From: Ceratotherium simum simum
Lineage: Eukaryota; Chordata; Mammalia; Perissodactyla; Rhinocerotidae
Direction of reading: 5' to 3'
DNA: 64,000 nt
NCBI RefSeq assembly: GCF_000283155.1
Contig: NW_004454179.1
Location: 8,747,370-8,811,369, forward strand
Every line of letters begins with the position of its first letter. Within the stretch, counting starts at the first letter, position 1. A program made the position numbers and the translations under genes. Below, piece by piece: positions 42,896 to 52,859 of this stretch. The notes beneath the pieces are model-generated. The model searched no databases. It saw only the letters and a list, made by a program, of their open reading frames with translations, and had not been told where the DNA came from.

Positions 42896-43510
42896 TTTAC
42901 ATCCCATTACACAAATATTTGTTCTAGGAGACTCTGTGCTAGACGTTGTGGGCAATACAAAGAATGTAACTCAATTTTGGTTCAGTTTACCAACATTTAT
43001 TGAGCACCTCTCATGGGCTAAGCATTGTGCTAGGTGGAAAGGCTGTAAAGAAAAATAAGATACAACCAGGGCCCTTGAAGAAAGATTACAAAAAATTATA
43101 ATATAAAACATGGAGCTTGCAATTACAGACTGGTAGGAGATTCAGTAGAATACAAAAGATGAAGTGATCAATTCTGAAGAGAAATCAAGAAAAGCTTCAA
43201 AGAGAATGTGATACGTGACCAGATTTTTAGTCGCAGTGTATCAAGCGGACACAAAAGAGTACAGTCTAGACAAGAAAAGAGTATATACACAGGCAGGCAG
43301 TGTGCAGAACTGTAATTGGTTCCATAGCACTGGAATAGAAAGCACATCGGGGAGTAGAAAAGGAGATAAGCTGAGCAAGGTGAGCAGGGATAAGTTAATT
43401 ACCTCGCTTGCCATGTTAGGGACCTTGGATTTTTTTTTCCTCTAACTGCTAGTAAGCCACTGAAGTTCTCCAAAAAGGTCAGATTCACGCTTTGTGCCTG
43501 TACAGAAGGT
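42896..43510 (-). mobile_element. L2 LINE, minus strand
   Basis: CAACATTTATTGAGCACCTC, TGGGCTAAGCATTGTGCTAG, AACCAGGGCCCTTGAAGAAA, then CTTCAAAGAGAATGTGATACG, AGGCAGTGTGCAGAACTG and the closing GTAAGCCACTGAAGTTCTCC with GGTCAGATTCACGCT read as extended antisense L2. No intact frame. The 76-codon frame at 43215-43445 falls inside it. Confidence 0.65.
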
Positions 43511-44089
43511 GAACCAAACAGCGACAACACAGAGGCAGAGAGAACAAATGGAAAGCTACTAAAATAATCCAAGGAAGTGAGGATGAGGGAACTGAGCTAA
43601 TCTAAAAGCACAGGAGAGGAAGAACAAATTTTAAGTATATTCAAGAGACAAAATTATCGTTTTAGATTAATCAACATTTATGGAAAAGTGAAAGTGACAA
43701 GTATGTACAAGAGTGTACTTTCTTTTCACATCAGAACAGAAATTTGAAGCATTTAGAAAAATTATTAGATATCAAAATGGCAAATATTGCAGAAAAAAAT
43801 AAAAGGCCAGATAGTTGGATATGGTGTCTAGAAAGGAAGGGATGAAGGGATTTTTATAGACAATGCACTTTGATGCCAGGGGATTTACTTTTAGGAGAAA
43901 ATACTGTTGAAATGCAAAGTCTGCTTCTTGGTTCACTTGACATTAGCAGTAAATTTTAGGAAAGTTCCCCAGTTTGGCAATGCAATATGTAACTGTGGCA
44001 GACATGGAGATGCCCCACTCAGCTCTCCCTTCAAGAGAACCTGCTGCTAGAAGCATAGCTATCTGACAGCCTCCAGCTGCTGTACCTTT
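43511..44089. other. Unresolved, possibly more L2 at the left
   Basis: The first 100 bases (AAGTGAGGATGAGGGAACTG) may continue the L2. The rest shows no recognised repeat. Confidence 0.35.
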
Positions 44090-44518
44090 AGATCCACTGC
44101 AGCAGCGTTCACTCTGAGGCCATGTTTCCCACCCGCCCCCATCCTTTGACCAACCCCACTCCCACCCCAGCCCTGTGCTGCTCCCAGGCAATGACTAAAC
44201 ACAGAAGGTGCAGCAGAGCTAGGCCATCCCCCCAACACAGATTTCTCTAATGGGGAACGTTTGCCTAAAGACTCCCATCAGCCTGTCCAGGTCTTCCTCA
44301 GAACTGCATTGTGGTATAAAGCTCCTCCTGCCCAATTTTCTTTCCCTCATCTGCTCCTTTTACAAATGTCAGACCTGCATCACCATTTGAAGGCTCTCCC
44401 TGCCTACTCCTGCTCCTTTCTCCTTTACTCTTCACGGGTGTTTCTCCAGAAAAAAACTTATATGTGTCTAATTTCTCTGTTGGTGTCTGCTTCTCAGAGG
44501 ACTTGAACTGATACAGTA
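44090..44518 (+). mobile_element. LTR-like repeat (probable ERVL/MaLR-type LTR)
   Basis: The stretch CTAGGCCATCCCCCCAACAC, TTTCTCTAATGGGGAACGTT, TGCCTAAAGACTCCCATCAG and the ending GGTGTCTGCTTCTCAGAGGA, CTTGAACTGATACAGTA resembles a mammalian LTR terminus with a T-rich polyadenylation region. No internal sequence. Assigned by pattern only. Confidence 0.45.
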
Positions 44519-44561
44519 GTTTAAGTAAGTTTATTAAACTAAGAATAAGAATCACAGGGAA

Positions 44562-44779
44562 GGGCCAGCCCCGTGGCTTAGTGGTTGAGTGTGTGCGCTC
44601 TGCTGCTGGCGGCCCAGGGTTCGGATCCCAGGCGCGCACCGACACACCGCTTCTCCGGCCATGCTGAGGCCGCGTCCCACATACAGCAACTAGAAGAATG
44701 TGCAGCTATGACATACAACTATCTACTGGGGCTTTGGGGGGAAAAAATAAATAAATAAAATCTTTAAAAAAAAAAAAAA
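44562..44779 (+). mobile_element. ERE1 SINE, young, perfect 15-bp target-site duplication
   Basis: Full-length: GGGCCAGCCCCGTGGCTTAG, B-box-like GGTTCGGATCC at 44618-44628, CAGCAACTAGAAGAATGTGC, CTATCTACTGGGGCTTTGG, AAATAAATAAATAAAATC and a long A tail. The 15-mer AAGAATCACAGGGAA flanks it at 44547-44561 and 44780-44794 without mismatch. It inserted about 30 bases right of the LTR-like element. The minus frame at 44298-44645 spans both and is an artefact. Confidence 0.95.
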
Positions 44780-44794
44780 AAGAATCACAGGGAA

Positions 44795-45307
44795 ATGTGA
44801 GGCCCTCCACAGAGAATCTCACATGTAAACCACCTCTAGGAGACAGAAATGTAGCTGGTCCTTAGGATTTTCCAGAAATTACACAACGGCCCAGTGTTTA
44901 ACAGCTCTCACAGTCAGACATTTTATTCTTAATGACTTATCCACCTCCTTTGGGTCATACGTTCCATTCTAACTTCCAGAACATCTTTTACTAACATTTC
45001 ATGTAATTGAATTAAATTAGATTAAACTTCCCATAAAAACCGGATTGAACTAAAAATAGTGAAAACTCTATCCATAAGAATTTTGTTTTGAACCAAGTGA
45101 ATTCTCAACTTAAATAATCATAGTCTCCTCTTTGAGCCCCAGGGGCACAAGCAATGCAGGCAGACAACATAGCCTTCTCTGGAGTACAGTGTTCATCCAC
45201 TTCTCAGGAGAATTTGCCTTTCCTGCTACAAGCAGCTTCATCCAGCTGCCATGAGAGTATTTAGATGACACTGCCTCAAAGTCAACACACAAGAATTCTA
45301 GTCAAGG
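44795..45307. other. Unresolved sequence
   Basis: No repeat recognised. Confidence 0.35.
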
Positions 45308-45592
45308 GAGGCAGTCTGGCATCATAGTTAAGTGCATAGGCTCTATACTCCTAACACACTTGAGTCTAAATCCTGGCTCTGTGAGGTACTCAAACTGGGT
45401 GACCCTAGGCAAGGTTTTTCCTCTCTGATCCTCAGTTCCCTCTTCTGTAAACTGATTATAATAATAGTACCTATCTTGTGCGCTTGTTGTGAGGATTAAG
45501 TGGGTCAAGGCAGCTTGAGCATTTAGCACAGTTCCTGGCACACACTGAGTACTCAGTAACTGGAAATTACTATTATTTATGTCATTGTTGTC
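45308..45592 (+). mobile_element. MIR SINE, full length
   Basis: GGCATCATAGTTAAGTGCAT head, CTTGAGTCTAAATCCTGGCT, TGGGTGACCCTAGGCAAGG, CTCAGTTCCCTCTTCTGTAA, AATAATAGTACCTATCTTGTG, TTGTTGTGAGGATTAAGTGG and CAGTTCCTGGCACACACTGA, then an ATTATTTATGTCATTG end. One of the best-preserved MIRs here. Confidence 0.9.
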
Positions 45593-46443
45593 AGTGGGAA
45601 CATCTGCTTTGGGAGAGGACGGGGTTGCTCTCCACATCAGAGAAGCCAGTGACCATATATAGTGATCTAGCCTCCTTTTAGACTAGAAAGCGGAGAAGCT
45701 ATGTAAGTGGCCACACATTAAGGCTCAGCCTTCACTCACAGCAGCAAAGGGGAAGCTGGCCTCTCTCTGAATAAGGGGCAGACAGCTGGAGAGGGCCAAG
45801 AGAGGGATTACCAGAAGATTACGATGGTCAGGGGAAAGCTGAAATAACTATTTTAACAGACAATTTGTGCTCCAATTACCATCTAAACGTTCATGGTAAA
45901 TAAGGATCCATAAAAACACATCTGTAAAACCCCAACTTTAGTGACTGGGGCTTTGCATGGTTCATTAGTACATACTCCTTTGCCCAACTGTGACATCACT
46001 TATCAGGACAGACCTTCTCTTTTCAAAGTCTATTCTTTAGCAGTTGGAGCCAATGTCCTGTGAGGAAATTTTCTGAAATCAGTGCAGTCACAGACCTTCT
46101 CCCATGGGTGCAGGAGAACATAATTAAGGGAATATTTTCCATGATGTTCTGTCACCTACCCTCATGCTCCTCTTTTAAGGTAAGGGTTGGTAACTATAAA
46201 TTAGTAGGTGACAATTCGTGGGGAAAGATTCATGTGCTAGATGCAAGTGATCAGCTGTAACGAAAAGGCTAAATCTAGGACCCCTTTGACATTCCCAGAG
46301 ATTCTGTGAGCTGATTAATATCCTTTAATAAATTCCCTTATGCTTAACCTAGCTAGAGTGGGTTCTGTAGTTTCAACTATGAATCCAAATGGATAAAGAA
46401 ATCTAGATAATGTCCTATCCAGATTTTGGTATTATAGAGACAA
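45593..46443. other. Repeat-poor sequence, possible conserved non-coding segment at 45835-46060
   Basis: No transposon recognised. 45835-45920 (ACAGACAATTTGTGCTCCAA, TTACCATCTAAACGTTCATG, GTAAATAAGGATCCATAAAA) and 45960-46000 are complex, AT-leaning and enhancer-like in style. The 66-codon frame at 46060-46260 has no domain. Confidence 0.35.
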
Positions 46444-46670
46444 GGGATCAAGTCCCAGCTCTGCCATTTACTGTGCCTGTTACTCTGAACAAGCCACTCA
46501 GTCTCTGGATCTCCATTTCCTCATTAGTATATGCAGAAATAATAATAGCATCTTCTTTGTAGGGTATTTGAAGATTAACAGAGATAATGTATGTCATTAT
46601 CGTGTTCTTAGCACAGTGCTTGGTACATAGTTTGTGCTCATATAAAGTGCTAACTATTATGATTATCAAG
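46444..46670 (+). mobile_element. MIR SINE
   Basis: GGATCAAGTCCCAGCTCTGCC, ATTTACTGTGCCTGTTACTC, CTGGATCTCCATTTCCTCATT, AATAATAATAGCATCTTCTT, AGCACAGTGCTTGGTACATAG and ACTATTATGATTATC are plus-strand MIR in order. Confidence 0.88.
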
Positions 46671-47384
46671 AATGACAAGATAGGGTACTCTATCTACTTC
46701 TTTGTAACCCATCCTCACTCCTTAGTGAAAGGTAGGGTGTCTGAGAGCCTGACAAATTGAAGTTAAGCTACAAAAGGCCACCAGGCTAAGCAAAAGAGGT
46801 GTGCTTGTCTTTGCCTTAGAGGTGTTCCACTCCGAAACACAGAAAAAATGGACACAAAGAGAAAGGATTCTCACAATCATTGAGCACAAACATGGCAGCA
46901 ACATGAAATTGACACACTACAAGAAGGGAATGGGCAAGAAAAGAGGGGAAGGAGGAAGAACAACTGAAAGACTTCTGAGCACCTATCTGAATCTTATTCT
47001 GTGAAAGGAAAGGAAAACTAAAGTGAACAGAAATCATTTGCCCCCTCCTCAGGGTTCTTAGTGCATCCATCACTGACAAAGAGTAAGATTATCTGTTTCT
47101 GGTGATGAAATATACCAGCACAACAACAATGTTACATTGTAATCCTACTTGATATATTACAAATAAAATTCTAGGAAGAAGAGTGGGAGAATTAAATCTA
47201 TATAATGAAAAATAAGGTTGAGTTTAAGAATAGAATTAAGGAATTTACTCTATGTCTATGTGCCCAGGTAGGCACTGGAAATACAGATGCAAATAATACA
47301 TACATGTAGTCTTCAGTTAACTCAGATTCTAGGGGCAGACAATATATAAGCAGTTAATAACAAGCCCTACAATCAAGCTACTGA
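46671..47384. other. Unresolved sequence
   Basis: Overlapping frames on both strands at 46722-47079 share a purine-rich tract and look non-coding. 47250-47340 (AGGTAGGCACTGGAAATACA) may be diverged antisense L2. Confidence 0.35.
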
Positions 47385-47570
47385 TTACACTGGCTGCTCC
47401 TAGTTGAATGGTTTTCCTCCTAGATAGGCATATGGTTAACTCCTCAACCTATCCAAATCTTTACTCAAATGTCACTGTCTCAATTAAGCATACTCTGACC
47501 ATTCTAAAATCATACCTACTCCCTGCAAATCTAGAATTCCCAATAATCCTTACCCTGCTTTATAGCATTA
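47385..47570 (+). mobile_element. L2 LINE, left part of a split copy
   Basis: CTTTACTCAAATGTCACTGTC, TCAATTAAGCATACTCTGACC, TCTAAAATCATACCTACTCC and CTTACCCTGCTTTATAGCAT match the L2 order up to the stretch before its last 150 bases. The text resumes at about 49150. Confidence 0.7.
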
Positions 47571-47574
47571 ATTA

Positions 47575-48850
47575 ATTAATTTTGTTTAATTATAGAATTA
47601 ATTAATTTAAATTAAACTTTTTATTGAGATAATTATAGATTCACATGCAGTTGAGAGGAATAATACAGGGAGATCCCATGTACCCTTTACCCAGTTTCCT
47701 CCAATGGTAACATTTTTCAAAACTTCAGTACATTATCACAACCAGTATATGGGCATTGATAATCAAGATACAGAACATTTCCATCATCACAAGCATCCTT
47801 TATATTCTCCTTGTATAGCCACACATACTTCCCTCCTATGCCAACCCCCTACTCTCCCAATTTAACCCCTGGCAACCACTAATCCAATCTGTTCTCCATT
47901 TCTACAATTTTGTAACTTCAAGAATGATACATAAATGGAATCATTCAATATGTAACCTTTGGGGATTAGCTTTTTTTCATTCAGCATAATTATCTGGAGA
48001 TTCATCCCAGTTGTTGTGTGTTACCAGTAGTCCGTTCATTTCTGTTGCTGAGTAGTAGTCCATGGTTTGAATGCACTACTGTTTGTTCAACCATTAACCC
48101 ACTGAAGGACATCTAGGATGTTTCTCATTTGGGGCTATAACAAATAAGTTACTATCAATTACGTGTGAACATGTTTTTATTTCTCTCAGGATAATGTCTA
48201 GTAGTGCAATTGCTGGGTTAAGTGGTGGTAGCATGTTTAGTATTTTTAAGAAACTGCCAAAGTGTTTTCCAGAGTGACTGTGCCATTTTATATTCTTACC
48301 AGCAATGTATGTTTCTTCACGTCCTTACCAGCATTTGTTGTCACTATTTTTAATTTTAGCCAATCTGATGGGTGCGTAATGATCTCACTGTGGTTTCAAT
48401 TTGCATTTTCCTACTGGCTAACGGTATTGAACATCTTTTCATGTGCTTATTTGCCGTCTGTATGTCCTCTTCAAGTGAAGTATCTGGCATGTCTTTTGTT
48501 AGTTTTCTAACTGGATTGTTTAGTTTTTTACTGTTGAGTTTTGAGAGTTCTTTATATATTCTATTTTATGAGATATGTGATTCACAAATTATTTTCGCCC
48601 AGTCCGCAGCTTGTCTTTTTATCCTCTTAAGAGGGCCTTTCAGAGAGCAAACTTTTAATTTTGATGAACTCCAATGTACTAATTTTTCTTTTTATGGATT
48701 GTGCTTTTGGTGTCAAGTCTAAGAATTGTTGGCCTAGCTCTAGATCCTGAAGATTTTCTCCTATTTTGTTTTCTGGAAAGTTCATAGTTTTATGATTCGT
48801 ATTTTAAGTCTATAATCCATTTTAAGTATACATATATACTTAATGTATAT
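47575..48850 (-). mobile_element. L1M 3' region, minus strand, inside an L2
   Basis: Antisense L1M in order: AAACTTTTTATTGAGATAAT, CATGCAGTTGAGAGGAATAA, TACCCTTTACCCAGTTTCCT, GTATAGCCACACATACTTCC, CTTCAAGAATGATACATAAA, GATTCATCCCAGTTGTTGTG, GGTAGCATGTTTAGTATTT, TCTGATGGGTGCGTAATGAT, TTATATATTCTATTTTATGA and TTTTAATTTTGATGAACTCC. The 82- and 116-codon plus frames at 48262-48722 are its antisense shadows. Confidence 0.88.
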
Positions 48851-48863
48851 ACATATATATATA
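48835..48863. repeat. (TA)n-rich low-complexity tract
   Basis: Alternating TA with CA and TG interruptions next to the L1M boundary. Confidence 0.7.
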
Positions 48864-48879
48864 TTTTGCTCATTGAAGC

Positions 48880-48950
48880 ATTTCTATCATGGTTACTTTA
48901 AAATCTTTGTCAGATAATTCTAACATTTCTTTTATCTCAGAGTTGTCATC
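48880..48950 (-). mobile_element. Small L1M fragment
   Basis: TTACTTTAAAATCTTTGTCAG and ATAATTCTAACATTTCTTTT with ATCTCAGAGTTGTCATCT resemble an antisense internal L1M segment, not collinear with the neighbouring 3' region. Confidence 0.45.
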
Positions 48951-48952
48951 TA

Positions 48953-48982
48953 CAATGAACTGAATGTTTGTTCAGTTCATTG
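48953..48982. repeat. 12-bp perfect inverted repeat (hairpin)
   Basis: CAATGAACTGAA (48953-48964), a 6-base loop TGTTTG, then TTCAGTTCATTG (48971-48982). The arms are exact reverse complements. It overlaps the start of a MaLR-like fragment and may be a local templated change. Confidence 0.9.
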
Positions 48983-49020
48983 AACAAAATACTTATGTTG
49001 AAATCCTAACCCCCAATGCC
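48957..49020 (+). mobile_element. MaLR LTR 5'-end fragment
   Basis: GAACTGAATGTTTG plus ACTTATGTTGAAATCCTAAC and CCCCAATGCC match the start of MLT1A-like LTRs, with the part between altered by the hairpin. Confidence 0.45.
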
Positions 49021-49149
49021 AATATATAGATATACAATACTGGCATTATTTTTAATGCTAAGTTTTTAGTTGTACTTAGCAAGAGGAATAGAGAAAAGTA
49101 CATCTACTCTATCTTTCTGGAAATGGAAGTAGGCTACATTACCTTTTAA

Positions 49150-49268
49150 AATACTATATTTATTCAGTGATAATGTTTATTATTGATTGTCTGTCTTCCT
49201 CTGCTAGAAAGCAAGCCTCAAAGGGCAGGCTTTTTGCCTGGCAATAGTAGTTTGTTCAATGAATTTAT
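49150..49268 (+). mobile_element. L2 LINE 3' end, right part of the split copy
   Basis: TGTTTATTATTGATTGTCTG, TCTTCCTCTGCTAGAAAGCA, AGCCTCAAAGGGCAGGC and AGTAGTTTGTTCAATGAATT follow directly from where the left L2 part stops at about 47570. Confidence 0.65.
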
Positions 49269-49321
49269 GAAGCCATAAAATGACAGCTCTCAGAAAAGAA
49301 ATAGTAAAAACTCTGATTTTT

Positions 49322-49563
49322 TTTTTTTTTTTTTTTTTTGGTGAGGAAGATCATCCCTGAGCTAACATCCATGCCAATCCTCCTCTTTTTGCTGAGGAAG
49401 ACTGGCCCTGGGCTAACATCTGTGCCTATCTTCCTCCACTTTATATGGGACGCCGCCACAGCATGGCCTGACAAGTGGTGCACCGGTGTGCGCCCGGGAT
49501 CGGAACCCGGGCTGCCAGCAGCAGAGCACACGCACTTAACCGCTACGCCATGGGTCTGCCCAG
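49322..49563 (-). mobile_element. ERE SINE, long-tail type, minus strand, with target-site duplication
   Basis: T-run (reversed A tail), then GTGAGGAAGATCATCCCTGA, GCTAACATCCATGCCAATCC, TTGCTGAGGAAGACTGGCCC, GGCGGCGTCCCATATAAAG on the minus strand, and a tRNA-like head ending at 49563. The 13-mer AACTCTGATTTTT flanks it exactly (49309-49321, 49564-49576). The 104- and 77-codon frames across it are artefacts. Confidence 0.93.
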
Positions 49564-49576
49564 AACTCTGATTTTT

Positions 49577-50883
49577 CAATTGATTCTGAGCCAGTGGGAG
49601 GAGGTTTGAAAGTGAATAGGAAGAATGAAGAAAAGGTCTAAATAAGAATTAAAGGTAGAAAACAAAATTAAAATAAAATGTGATCAGAGAGTAGTGAAAC
49701 ATGTAAAGTACACAGAGCCGTACTGAAGGTAGGAGATGTAATACAGCTAGGATTGCCCACTCATGGAGATAGATCCTGATTTAGTGTACCCCGTGATCAG
49801 CACGCACTGCATGAAGCATGAGAAAAAGGAGGCATGATTCATAGTAGCTTTTTAGGTAATGGAAAAGTCTTCACCAACCTATTTGCCTAAATACCTTCTC
49901 TTTGCCTTCCCTGCCAATCAACCAATGTCCCCAGAGTTGACAACGATGGTCGTGACAACAAAACGTCAACATGTCTTCAAGGCACCATTAAATCTGAGAC
50001 ATGCTTTTTCCACCAAGCCCACAAGGAGAAAAAAAAAAGGCAGTTATTAAGACACATTAACTGAAAGTTATAATACATTTTCTCCCTTACTCATCCTTAT
50101 TCTTTCCATGACACTGAAAACCAAACCCCAAACTCTAAATTAAAAAAAGAAAGCCAATTAGACATACAAGCAACCTTTTGTTTACACAGTTACCACCAAA
50201 TCTCATATTTCTACCACAAACCCACCCTACCTTTGAGTCCCTGGCCCCTGACACTCTCTAGCAGCCATCAACATCCTGCCACATTCCTATTAATACTCAT
50301 AGTACATTGAACGTGCCCTTGTAAACACACATAGCAGACATAAAGTTCCAGAAACATACACCACTGTCATCATGCCAGGCAAAGGAACAGAGAAAATGGA
50401 AGCTTCAATGACAGTGCACACTGCAGACCCTATAATCTTCCATTTTCCGTTTGTTTACAACCTATAGCAAAGTAAGGCTTTCTTTGATGAGGGTTGGAAT
50501 ACTAGCTCTATGCTTGATAAAATAAAATCTAAAAAGCTCTAGACTTCAGATGCCTTGTCTATAAAATGGAAAAAGGAGGAAGGAGGCAAACAAGATGATA
50601 TCTAAGGTATCCTGGGCCCTATTGATCCAAGATACTACATACTAAAAGTTTCTTCCTTCTGAACAAAGGGAGGACAAGACCAGCTTTGTGAAGAAGTATT
50701 CAGGTTGAATGGCTGCTGAAGACAGAGGGTAGTTGCCAGAAGAATCTTCAATAATCAAAAATTGAGAGAGTACAGATAAGAGGATTGTTCTGGGGTGACC
50801 CAGAATTGTTTAATGTCCCTAATGGAGAAAAAATAAGACTACATATTTGTATTTGTTTGTATTTGCATAAAGAAAGTCTAGAA
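49577..50883. other. Mostly unresolved sequence; possible MIR at 50515-50640
   Basis: GACTTCAGATGCCTTGTCTA, TAAAATGGAAAAAGGAGGAA and TATCTAAGGTATCCTGGGCC hint at a plus-strand MIR-like core. Everything else is unrecognised. Confidence 0.35.
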
Positions 50884-51209
50884 CAAAGGTTGGCAAACTA
50901 CTGCCAGCACAAAATCAGCCTGTTTTAATACAACTCACAAGCTAAGGATGTTTTTTTTTCTTTTTTTAATGGCTGAAAAAAATCAAAAGAAGAATATTTC
51001 ATGACACAGAAAAATTTTCTTTTAATTCAAATTTCAGTGTCCATAAATAAAGTTTTATTGGCACACAGCCATGTTCTCCTGTTTATTATTGTTTATAGGT
51101 GCTTTCATGCTACAACAACAAAGCTAAGTAGTTGCAACAGAGATTGTATGGCCCATAAAGCCTAAAATATTTACTATCTGACTCAATAAAAAATATTTTC
51201 CAACCTCTG
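50884..51209 (-). mobile_element. hAT-type MITE with both terminal repeats
   Basis: Left end CAAAGGTTGGCAAACT (50884-50899) and right end CCAACCTCTG (51200-51209) are inverted-repeat-like. Inner text GTGTCCATAAATAAAGTTTT, GGCACACAGCCATGTTCTCC, AGATTGTATGGCCCATAAAG and AATATTTACTATCTG matches a common hAT-like MITE on the minus strand. Flanks GTCTAGAA and CTCTAAAT suggest a worn 8-bp duplication. Same family as 32401. Confidence 0.7.
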
Positions 51210-51224
51210 CTCTAAATTAATATA

Positions 51225-51378
51225 CAAGAAACTTTTAACAATGGTTACCTATGAGAAGAGAGAAGGATGAGGGCAAGAACTTGTATTGAATATCTTTTTA
51301 TTATATTATTTTGATTTTTGGACTACATGAATGTATTCCACATTAAAATAGCTTTTAAAATAAATTTTAATTGTTTCT
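51225..51378 (+). mobile_element. L1M 3' end fragment, probable
   Basis: ACAATGGTTACCTATGAGAAG, then TATTATATTATTTTGATTTT and ATGTATTCCACATTAAAATA look like the last part of an old L1 3' region. Confidence 0.45.
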
Positions 51379-51411
51379 GCACCTCCTTGCCAAAGAGCAC
51401 TCCTGTACTCG

Positions 51412-51965
51412 TGTGGTAGCCAGCCTCCAAGATGGATGCCCACCTCCTGGTATTCACGCCCTTGTATAGTCCCTTCCTTCACTGTACCAGGAATGTTTGT
51501 GTGACAAATAATTTGTGGCAGATGGTATGTCACTTCCAAGACTGGGTTATAAAAGACAATGGCTTTTCTTTCCCTGTCCCTGTTTCTCTTTCTCTTCTCT
51601 GTCTCCCAGCTCACTAGCTCTGGGTAAAACCAGCTGCTGTGTCATGAGGACATTCAAGCAACCTATGGGAAGTTCCATGTGGTGAGGAACTGAAGCCTCT
51701 GACCAACAGCCAGTAAGGAACTGAGGCCTGTCAACACCATGTGAAAGAGTTTATAAATGGATCCTCCCCATGTAGAGCCTTCAGATAAGACTGCAGCCAC
51801 AGCCAATATCTTGACTGAAACCTCATGAGAGACCTTAAACCAGAACCACCCAGCTAAGCAGCTCCCAGATTCCTTCCCCATAGAAACTGAGATGATAAAT
51901 GTTTGTAGTTTAAAGCACTTAGTTCTGGGGTAGTCTGTTACACAGTAATAGATAACTAATAAAAC
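51412..51965 (+). mobile_element. MLT1-like MaLR solo LTR
   Basis: CAAGATGGATGCCCACCTCC, CCTTGTATAGTCCCTTCCTT, GTATGTCACTTCCAAGACTG, GGTTATAAAAGACAATGGCT (a TATA-like site), AGGACATTCAAGCAACCTAT, GGAACTGAGGCCTGTCAAC, AGTTTAAAGCACTTAGTTCT and GTAATAGATAACTAATAAAA are in the order of an MLT1 LTR. Solo, no internal genes. The 102-codon frames on the minus strand are artefacts. Confidence 0.75.
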
Positions 51966-52543
51966 CATCATCTTTCGCTTTCTAAGAGAGAAAGAATTGG
52001 GATAGTGTTGAGGACCAAAATCTCAGACTGGGAGCAGTGAGGGGTACAGGGAAGGCCTCTCATACTGAGAGGCCAAATAGATACAAGAACAAGAATCCAG
52101 ATCAGTTTGGATGGCAAAAGTTGAAAGTAGGGAATGAGCTCAGGAGTGATTGACAGGAGTCCATTTATGTCAAGTGTTCAAGGAGAAAACGTATTAAAGG
52201 ACTTGTCTAGGAAGCAGCAGAGGCAGAGAGCAGTAGGGCAGGAAGGAGGCAGAGAAAGCTTTGCTGGACTAGGATCCAAGAGACTAGCACTTCCTAAACC
52301 AATAGTGTTTCTATTTAGCTATGAGATCCTGGACAAGCTTCTTGGTCTCTTTGGGGATTCAGTTTTCTTATCGAAAAAGGAGAGTTGAATAGGATGTCTA
52401 TAAACTCTACCATTGGAGTATTCTCTTTGCACAATGCTAGAGCCAGTAGCACTGCCTTGGGCAACTTATAATTTATACTGTTTCAGTGGTCTTGAGGGAC
52501 AGAGGTATTGGCAGGGCATCTTCTCAGCTTGGAAGGCAACGCC
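51966..52543. other. Mostly unresolved; MIR3-like piece at 52295-52405
   Basis: CTATGAGATCCTGGACAAGC, GGATTCAGTTTTCTTATCG and GAATAGGATGTCTATAAACTC match a plus-strand MIR or MIR3 ending. The remainder is unrecognised. Confidence 0.45.
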
Positions 52544-52544
52544 A

Positions 52545-52692
52545 TTCATGCATTTGCATTTAACATTTATTCAATAGTTGTTTACTGAGTATTTCTTCTG
52601 TTCCAGACATAATGTGCTAGGCTTTAAGGGTGAGAATGGATTACACAGGTCAATGAGACACAATACCATTCCTCAGGAAACCCATAACTCAC
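52545..52692 (-). mobile_element. L2 LINE 3'-end fragment
   Basis: TTAACATTTATTCAATAGTTG, TTTACTGAGTATTTCTTCTG, CAGACATAATGTGCTAGGCT and ACAGGTCAATGAGACACAAT are antisense L2. Confidence 0.6.
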
Positions 52693-52859
52693 TCATTGTA
52701 CCTAGTCTAACACTATCACAATACCTGTCTTTTGGCTTAAGTAGAAAGGTTCCTCTTTCCTCATCTGTCCCTGAAATCCTTAGTTAGCTTCAAGTTTCTT
52801 CATCCCTGACCTTTTTAAGCTCACACATCTATTCTTTTATCTTCTCCATAGTGCTGACT

